NCBI GenBank assembly: GCA_963662155.1
Contig: OY759263.1
Span: forward strand, 28,250,023 to 28,314,022
Length of the DNA stretch: 64,000 nt
DNA from: Lamellibrachia columna
Lineage: Eukaryota; Annelida; Polychaeta; Sabellida; Siboglinidae
Direction of reading: 5' to 3'
Under the pieces are notes generated by a model. The model was given only the letters and a program-made list of their open reading frames with translations. It did not search any database and was not told where the DNA came from. The translations under genes and the position numbers were made by a program. Positions 62,201 through 64,000 of the stretch are shown piece by piece; positions within the stretch are counted from its first letter, which is position 1; every line of letters starts with the position of its first letter.

Positions 62201-62468
62201 CAATACTGCTTTATATTTTAAAATAGCTGCATAGCACTCCTTCTGTTTTCGTCGTGTTGTATCAAAGATAGAGCTATATCATTTCTATATTTTCAAAATG
62301 ACAACTGGAAAGGGATACACATCACTGCATTTGTAAACATTCGGTCGGTGTTACCTGAAGCAGTCGTACTTTCTATCTCGAGAATAGTAGTATCCAATGA
62401 TGCAGTAGTAGAAGACGTCGCAGAAGTAATGCCTTCCACGGTAGTTTTCCCTTCCACTACCGTACTTG
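4501..62468 (-). CDS. Giant mucin-like Ser/Thr/Glu-rich gene, internal part (141 exons)
   Basis: A minus-strand gene made of 141 short exons: 22 A, 21 B, 21 C, 21 D, 19 E, 19 F and 18 G; positions are given with each unit. Every exon starts with two bases and ends with one base of a split codon (phase 1-1), so the joined product is one continuous frame of about 5,530 residues. I saw no stop in any exon. Exon A, for example, is about half Ser plus Thr with net negative charge; none has cysteine. Most exons end in a T(T/S)SE motif followed by a donor reading AGCGAAG|GTA. This composition is typical of O-glycosylated mucin-like proteins that are secreted or on the cell surface; the specific role is unknown. 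No signal peptide, membrane span, folded domain, first exon or terminal exon lies in the window. The 5' side is interrupted by a LINE at 62.55 kb, inside an intron if the gene continues. Confidence 0.75.
6225..7975 (-). repeat. Array 1 unit 2
   Basis: Exons A2 6225-6347, D2 6741-6830, C2 7179-7301, B2 7630-7752. A2 carries SSAPTTT and SVEITSE variants, D2 starts with a Thr-to-Lys change and ends TTIE, and B2 reads GGFETSGSTESVSS. All splice sites are canonical and all frames open. Confidence 0.85.
7976..9726 (-). repeat. Array 1 unit 3
   Basis: Exons A3 7976-8098, D3 8492-8581, C3 8930-9052, B3 9381-9503. Intron variants in its A-to-C half (AATATTAGTTATAT at 8161, TTGTTGGGCGG near 8310, TTTGTCTTGCATC near 8791, CGCAAACTC near 8741) are shared with units 16-18 over 22 kb away, while its B-exon flank matches units 4-5. 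Confidence 0.9.
9727..11476 (-). repeat. Array 1 unit 4
   Basis: Exons A4 9727-9849, D4 10243-10332, C4 10680-10802, B4 11131-11253. The last base of D4 is A (AGCGAAA before GT), changing the split codon to Thr and weakening the donor. It forms a nearly identical block with unit 5 (both 1,750 bp). Confidence 0.9.
11477..13226 (-). repeat. Array 1 unit 5
   Basis: Exons A5 11477-11599, D5 11993-12082, C5 12430-12552, B5 12881-13003. D5 ends in A as in unit 4. A5 has two changes near its 3' end (CTTTCC to CTATCA) that leave Leu-Ser unaltered. B5 reads VEILGSTES. Confidence 0.9.
13227..14924 (-). repeat. Array 1 unit 6
   Basis: Exons A6 13227-13349, D6 13743-13832, C6 14181-14303, B6 14579-14701. 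D6 ends in A. C6 ends SQ instead of SE, a change shared only with C13. The B-C intron (near 14408) carries the deletion of about 53 bp that defines the short class. Confidence 0.9.
14925..16658 (-). repeat. Array 1 unit 7
   Basis: Exons A7 14925-15047, D7 15441-15530, C7 15879-16001, B7 16313-16435. D7 has VETATE for VDTATE. A separate deletion of about 18 bp in the B-C intron near 16168 makes the unit 1,734 bp long. Confidence 0.9.
16659..18410 (-). repeat. Array 1 unit 8
   Basis: Exons A8 16659-16781, D8 17175-17264, C8 17613-17735, B8 18065-18187. C8 has ENVSSTAETG. B8 carries SDSTES and AIQTASE, both shared with B10, which marks the left edge of the duplicated 3.45-kb block. Confidence 0.9.
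18411..20161 (-). repeat. Array 1 unit 9
   Basis: Exons A9 18411-18533, D9 18927-19016, C9 19365-19487, B9 19817-19939. D9 carries NTVAV and TATDAV, and B9 carries SGSKES. The same variants occur in unit 11, its near-identical copy. Confidence 0.9.
20162..21859 (-). repeat. Array 1 unit 10
   Basis: Exons A10 20162-20284, D10 20678-20767, C10 21116-21238, B10 21514-21636. A10 reads SAAITTEE. The short-class deletion lies in the B-C intron near 21343. Unit 12 is its copy. Confidence 0.9.
21860..23610 (-). repeat. Array 1 unit 11
   Basis: Exons A11 21860-21982, D11 22376-22465, C11 22814-22936, B11 23266-23388. It has the same length as unit 9 (1,751 bp) and repeats its private variants. Confidence 0.9.
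23611..25308 (-). repeat. Array 1 unit 12
   Basis: Exons A12 23611-23733, D12 24127-24216, C12 24565-24687, B12 24963-25085. It matches unit 10 up to the B-C intron deletion near 24792. B12 then departs (STENLTSS), which sets the right edge of the duplicated block. Confidence 0.9.
25309..27061 (-). repeat. Array 1 unit 13
   Basis: Exons A13 25309-25431, D13 25825-25914, C13 26263-26385, B13 26716-26838. D13 has Lys in place of a Thr (GVKTSE). C13 ends SQ and has the same intron-side variants as C6, 12 kb away. Confidence 0.9.
27062..28758 (-). repeat. Array 1 unit 14
   Basis: Exons A14 27062-27184, D14 27578-27667, C14 28016-28138, B14 28413-28535. A14 has ATGSAAP. The short-class deletion is near 28243, with a further small change at about 28309. 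Confidence 0.9.
28759..30456 (-). repeat. Array 1 unit 15
   Basis: Exons A15 28759-28881, D15 29275-29364, C15 29713-29835, B15 30111-30233. D15 shares NTVAV and TATDAV with D9 and D11. The short-class deletion is near 29940. Confidence 0.9.
30457..32208 (-). repeat. Array 1 unit 16
   Basis: Exons A16 30457-30579, D16 30973-31062, C16 31411-31533, B16 31863-31985. It is the first of three almost identical 1,752-bp units (16-18), marked by TTGTTGGGCGG and ATATGTGGATGC in the D-A intron. Confidence 0.9.
32209..33960 (-). repeat. Array 1 unit 17
   Basis: Exons A17 32209-32331, D17 32725-32814, C17 33163-33285, B17 33615-33737. D17 begins TTSVAV-like (Thr to Ser at its third residue), shared with D18. 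Confidence 0.9.
33961..35712 (-). repeat. Array 1 unit 18
   Basis: Exons A18 33961-34083, D18 34477-34566, C18 34915-35037, B18 35367-35489. The A18 donor is GTATAA where its neighbours have GTACAA. Confidence 0.9.
35713..37466 (-). repeat. Array 1 unit 19
   Basis: Exons A19 35713-35835, D19 36229-36318, C19 36666-36788, B19 37118-37240. It is more diverged than units 3-18. B19 ends GCGAAT before GT, making the split codon Ser and the donor weak. C19 reads EESTLSVEQTSE. Confidence 0.85.
37467..39221 (-). repeat. Array 1 unit 20
   Basis: Exons A20 37467-37589, D20 37983-38072, C20 38421-38543, B20 38873-38995. C20 has APATIEE, and D20 has VAGDTATE in place of VAVDTATE. At 1,755 bp it is the longest unit in the array. 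Confidence 0.9.
39222..40973 (-). repeat. Array 1 unit 21
   Basis: Exons A21 39222-39344, D21 39739-39828, C21 40177-40299, B21 40629-40751. A21 has SAAQTTTEE, D21 has SGLTTSE and C21 has VETARSTE. Divergence rises towards this edge of the array, as at the other edge. Confidence 0.85.
40974..41637 (-). repeat. Array 1 unit 22, partial (exon A only)
   Basis: Exon A22 is 40974-41096 (DSEAPTTT variant). Exon D is missing: the D-A intron breaks near 41300 (CATTTGGATAGTT) and resumes beyond D at TATGTTAACATC (about 41307). At 41637 the sequence leaves array 1 just inside the donor end of what would be exon C and enters array 2. Confidence 0.85.
41720..42816 (-). repeat. Array 2 unit 1
   Basis: Exons E1 41720-41845, F1 42228-42341, G1 42542-42667. 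It is the junction unit with array 1 (breakpoint 41637/41638). E1 has TTAQVE, G1 has GSIETITS, and F1 has GKITLEDTA and a single-AG acceptor. Confidence 0.85.
42817..43957 (-). repeat. Array 2 unit 2
   Basis: Exons E2 42817-42942, F2 43369-43482, G2 43683-43808. A TA tract at 43019-43092 in the F-E intron adds about 50 bp. F2 has TTTLVIES. Confidence 0.85.
43019..43092. repeat. (TA)n expansion in F-E intron, unit 2
   Basis: A pure TA tract lies where sister units have only CATATATATAAATG. This is a microsatellite expansion private to this unit. Confidence 0.95.
43958..45128 (-). repeat. Array 2 unit 3
   Basis: Exons E3 43958-44083, F3 44538-44651, G3 44852-44977. At 1,171 bp it is long because of the TA tract at 44160-44251. 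E3 reads TAPVETMESTGS. Confidence 0.85.
44160..44251. repeat. (TA)n expansion in F-E intron, unit 3
   Basis: It occupies the same site as the tract in unit 2 but is longer, so the short TA core carried by every unit expanded here too. Confidence 0.95.
45129..46221 (-). repeat. Array 2 unit 4
   Basis: Exons E4 45129-45254, F4 45633-45746, G4 45946-46071. E4 has TQSLETTSE. G4 has ETKTSTE, a Lys in an otherwise Thr/Ser stretch. F4 has EASTVVE with a CTGAAG acceptor. Confidence 0.85.
46222..47308 (-). repeat. Array 2 unit 5
   Basis: Exons E5 46222-46347, F5 46720-46833, G5 47034-47159. E5 ends in A (GCGAAA before GT). The last full codon of F5 is Leu where others have Ser. G5 begins ATTTAAD after a TAG-type change near 47158 that leaves the acceptor AG intact. 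Confidence 0.85.
47309..48399 (-). repeat. Array 2 unit 6
   Basis: Exons E6 47309-47434, F6 47810-47923, G6 48124-48249. E6 has NTTPVETTEATDS. F6 reads EWKTTEEDTTSASSS and has a single-AG acceptor. G6 has GTTGTAAQTAIEG with ETISSTE. Confidence 0.85.
48400..49488 (-). repeat. Array 2 unit 7
   Basis: Exons E7 48400-48525, F7 48901-49014, G7 49214-49339. F7 has TTLEDITSATSSTATLDTT. G7 has GCGACCACC at its start, a variant seen from here to G10. Confidence 0.85.
49489..50578 (-). repeat. Array 2 unit 8
   Basis: Exons E8 49489-49614, F8 49989-50102, G8 50303-50428. E8 has ESIETNTIEGTTPSVE. G8 carries AAYVTTG (Asp to Tyr), EPTGTAA and IERTTSF (Gly to Arg). Confidence 0.85.
50579..51668 (-). repeat. 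Array 2 unit 9
   Basis: Exons E9 50579-50704, F9 51079-51192, G9 51393-51518. G9 shares the AAYV and IERTTS variants with G8. E9 has TTQSFETTSE. Confidence 0.85.
51669..52759 (-). repeat. Array 2 unit 10
   Basis: Exons E10 51669-51794, F10 52169-52282, G10 52483-52608. E10 has TIERTTQSFE. G10 reads SFYETTSE where others have SFVETTSE, and NETITS in place of TETITS. Confidence 0.85.
52760..53848 (-). repeat. Array 2 unit 11
   Basis: Exons E11 52760-52885, F11 53261-53374, G11 53575-53700. The last codon of F11 is Leu, as in F5, and the two units also share AATCAAAAGTAAAAAAT beside the F acceptor. Confidence 0.85.
53849..54939 (-). repeat. Array 2 unit 12
   Basis: Exons E12 53849-53974, F12 54350-54463, G12 54664-54789. 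E12 has TIEGTTPSVE as in E8. F12 has VGDTTSATS (Glu to Gly). G12 has TETIGTAAQ. Confidence 0.85.
54940..56032 (-). repeat. Array 2 unit 13
   Basis: Exons E13 54940-55065, F13 55442-55555, G13 55756-55881. E13 has VESTEST and ECVETST; the latter puts a cysteine codon in an array that otherwise lacks cysteine. F13 has EVKTTVEDI. The G-side flank (AAAAAAGGCCG near 55709) recurs in unit 16. Confidence 0.8.
56033..57126 (-). repeat. Array 2 unit 14
   Basis: Exons E14 56033-56158, F14 56538-56651, G14 56852-56974. E14 ends in A. G14 is 123 nt: one Thr codon is missing from IEGTTS (reads IEGTS), an in-frame deletion. F14 has a single-AG acceptor. Confidence 0.85.
57127..58219 (-). repeat. Array 2 unit 15
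   Basis: Exons E15 57127-57252, F15 57630-57743, G15 57943-58068. E15 ends with a REG-type change (AGA for AGC, Ser to Arg) and has TNSLSS. F15 has VENITSATS. Confidence 0.85.
58220..59662 (-). repeat. Array 2 unit 16, with element insertion
   Basis: Exons E16 58220-58345, F16 58723-58836, G16 59036-59161. The unit is 1,443 bp long because a 343-bp element sits in the intron between E17 and G16 (59245-59587). Without it the unit would be of ordinary length. Confidence 0.85.
59245..59587 (+). mobile_element. Short interspersed element, copy 2, with 7-bp target duplication
   Basis: ATATTGG at 59238-59244 is repeated at 59588-59594. Removing the element and one copy restores the uninterrupted array sequence seen in unit 13-14 (TTATATTGGTTAACAAG). 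The body matches 1842-2188 almost throughout, starting about 17 bases in, so it is 5'-truncated. It lies in an intron in antisense orientation to the mucin-like gene. Confidence 0.85.
59663..60756 (-). repeat. Array 2 unit 17
   Basis: Exons E17 59663-59788, F17 60166-60279, G17 60480-60605. E17 ends in A and has TIEGSTQ. F17 has TSPTTPSLDTT, shared with F18. G17 begins with Ser from its changed acceptor-side codons (GCATCC). Confidence 0.85.
60757..61852 (-). repeat. Array 2 unit 18
   Basis: Exons E18 60757-60882, F18 61262-61375, G18 61576-61701. It is near-identical to unit 17 in F and G, including the changed AATAAACAAAAT flank beside the F acceptor. Confidence 0.85.
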
Positions 62469-62551
62469 CTACAGTTGCTGAATAATCAAAATTAAAAAAT
62501 AAATTACAAATATCATAGTTATATTATATTTATGTTCTATTAATTATAATT
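61853..62551 (-). repeat. Array 2 unit 19, cut by LINE
   Basis: Exons E19 61853-61978 (CRQ-frame change gives LLSAA in place of LSSAA) and F19 62355-62468 (VEGITSATS). The F-G intron runs only to about 62551, where the LINE tail begins, so G19 is not in the window. It may lie beyond the LINE. Confidence 0.85.
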
Positions 62552-64000
62552 TAACAAGATTTAACAAGATTCGCCACCCAAGCCAAAGGCCCAGATGGCA
62601 AGTGGACAAGGAAGCCATTGGCTTATCGAGAGTCCAACAATGTTCATCTACTTATAGCCCGCCCTCCTGAGATATGTGTCAACCTTGTTTTTAAACATAT
62701 TCACGCTGCTAGCAGTTACACAATCTGTAGACAATTTGTTCCATTCATTTATTGTCCTCTGTGAGAACGAGTGCTTCCTGATGTCCAATCTACATTGATC
62801 CTTTACTAATATTACCTTATGTCCTCTAGTTCTGCTATCCTTCTTGAGTGAGAAAAACATATTTCTATCAATATTTTCATACCCATTCAATATCTTAAAA
62901 ACTTCAATCTGATCTCCTCTTAACCTCCTTGTCTCTAGAGTTGTTAAACCACATTCTTTCAGGCGTTCTTCATAACTAAGGTCTCTCAGTTCTGGAATCA
63001 TTTTAGTTGCTCTCCTTTGTATGCGTTCAAGCGTATCTATATCCTTCTTACGATATGGTCTCCATGCTTGTATACAGTATTCTAAATGAGATCTAACTAT
63101 TGCTTTATAAAGAGGTATAATTAACTTTTTTCCCTTGTATGTTATGTTTCTTCTAATCAATCCAAGAATTTGATTACCCTTTGAAGCTGCAATACCACAC
63201 TGCTCTGAAACTTTCATATCAGCGCTTATTGTAACTCCTAATTCCTTTTCTTTTACAGTAGTATCCAGAACAGTATCTCCCATTTTATAGTTTACATTCA
63301 AGTTCCTATGTCCTGTATGTAGGCATTTACATTTCCCAAAATTGAACAACATCTGCCATTTCTCAGTCCATTTCACTAATCTGTCTAGATCGTTTTGTAA
63401 ATGTTGTTTATCACCATCAGTATTAACCTTTCTAAACAGTTTTGTGTCATCCGCAAATTTCAGTACGTTACTTGTTATACTGTCGTCCAAGTCATTGATA
63501 TAAATTAAGAATAATATAGGTCCTAATACTGATCCTTGAGGTACCCCACTCAAAACCGATTTCCAATTTGAAACTTCTCCATCTACTACAACTCGTTGTC
63601 TTCTGTCAGTCAGCCATTGTTCTATCCAGTCAGTTATGCTATCCCCGATACCATGGGCTTTTAATTTAAGTAGTAATCTTTGATGTGGCACTTTGTCAAA
63701 AGCTTTCTGAAAATCTAAGTAGATAATATCTACTGGCGATCCCACGTCTATCCACTTAGTGATTTCTTCCAAAAAACATAACATATTTGTTAAGCATGAC
63801 CTCGCTTTAAGGAATCCATGTTGAGATGAATTTAATAATTTATTCTTAACGAGGAAGTCCACCATATGGTCTTTAATTAACCTTTCTAATAATTTACAAA
63901 TCACTGACGTTAAACTCACTGGTCTGTAATTCTCTTACTTATTTCTCGAACCCTTTTTAAATAATGGTATGATGTTTGCTTCTTTCCATTCAAACGGAAC
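62552..64000 (-). mobile_element. CR1/jockey-like LINE, 3' part
   Basis: On the minus strand the element runs from beyond the window through a reverse-transcriptase frame (stop at 62648-62650), a short 3' UTR of about 95 bp (TTGGACTCTCGATAAGCCAA near 62640-62620) and a tandem tail of ATCTTGTTAA units at 62552-62575. It sits in an array-2 intron in the same orientation as the gene. The 5' half (endonuclease) and any target duplication are outside the window. Confidence 0.9.
62648..64000 (-). pseudogene. LINE reverse transcriptase, partial, with in-frame stop
   Basis: The open part (62648-63919, 423 codons counted from a GTG at 63917-63919) shows reverse-transcriptase landmarks in order: HGFLKARSC (about residue 34), YLDFQKAFDKVPH (67), SGVPQGSVLGP (124) and the catalytic KFADD (154-158). 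After these comes the C-terminal region usual for CR1-like elements (ERIQRRATKM, TRGH), ending YLRRAGYK. The frame continues upstream to the window edge (NIIPLFKKGSRNK), but a TAA at 63935-63937, just before ENYRPVSLTSV, interrupts it. This copy is therefore probably inactive. The role in an intact element is target-primed reverse transcription. Confidence 0.85.

Larger units (their letters stand above)
41638..62551 (-). repeat. Array 2: 19 tandem units of about 1,090 bp, three exons each
   Basis: Transcription order is G (42 codons), F (38), E (42), giving 122 codons per unit. Introns are about 200 (G-F), 380 (F-E) and 149 bp (E-G). E consensus: STTAPVETTESTDSLSS start, TIEGTTQSVETTSE end. 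G: TTTAADVTTGSTETI start, TIEGTTSFVETTSE end. F: STVVEGKTTVEDTTSATSS, then TTASLDTT and ESTTAS. E and G share the EGTT..VETTSE ending with A-C of array 1, so all appear to derive from one ancestral exon of about 41 codons. In most units the F acceptor is a double AG (TTCAGCAACTGTAG); using the first AG would add three residues in frame and make F 41 codons. Confidence 0.9.

Noticed and set aside
4501..62551. CRISPR-like array or satellite DNA
   Set aside because: Unit length, intact coding exons with splice sites, and exon homology within units fit an exon array, not spacers or a non-coding satellite.

Overview
The window is animal (metazoan) nuclear DNA, most likely from a lophotrochozoan or other marine invertebrate. 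The evidence is AT-rich non-coding DNA, GT-AG introns, a tRNA-headed SINE with an invertebrate-type central domain, a CR1/jockey-like LINE and many microsatellites. No bacterial or viral gene organisation is present. The species cannot be named from sequence alone.

The dominant content is one very large split gene on the minus strand. From about 62.5 kb down to 4.5 kb I count 141 small exons, each bounded by GT and AG (one acceptor is mutated). All exons are symmetric phase 1-1 and encode Ser/Thr/Glu-rich, Cys-free, mucin-like segments of 30 to 42 residues. They lie in two adjoining tandem arrays. Array 1 (about 4.5-41.6 kb) has 22 units of about 1,750 bp; each full unit carries four exons, transcribed B-C-D-A. 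Array 2 (about 41.6-62.55 kb) has 19 units of about 1,090 bp with three exons, transcribed G-F-E. Together the exons hold about 5,530 codons, and I found no in-frame stop in any of them. Neither end of the gene (signal peptide, promoter, stop codon, poly(A) site) is recognisable here. A further phase 1-1 exon at 573-704 may belong to the same gene.

The flanks are repetitive. The left 4.4 kb holds a SINE, an inverted repeat sitting on a splice acceptor, an old 0.5-kb foldback element, a SINE-like element, long (TA)n, (CT)n and (TACC)n tracts, and a 3' fragment of a LINE. At the right end a copy of the same LINE family, on the minus strand and with an in-frame stop in its reverse transcriptase, interrupts array 2 at 62.55 kb. 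A second copy of the left-flank SINE-like element has inserted into one array-2 unit with a 7-bp target duplication.

The arrays show recent turnover: a 3,449-bp two-unit block is duplicated head to tail, some distant units share rare variants, and a roughly 53-bp deletion recurs in five units. Because all exons are phase 1-1, any exon or unit can be gained, lost or skipped without a frameshift. The locus can therefore change protein length by unequal exchange and possibly by alternative splicing. Its function is unknown; a secreted or cell-surface O-glycosylated protein is the natural inference from composition.
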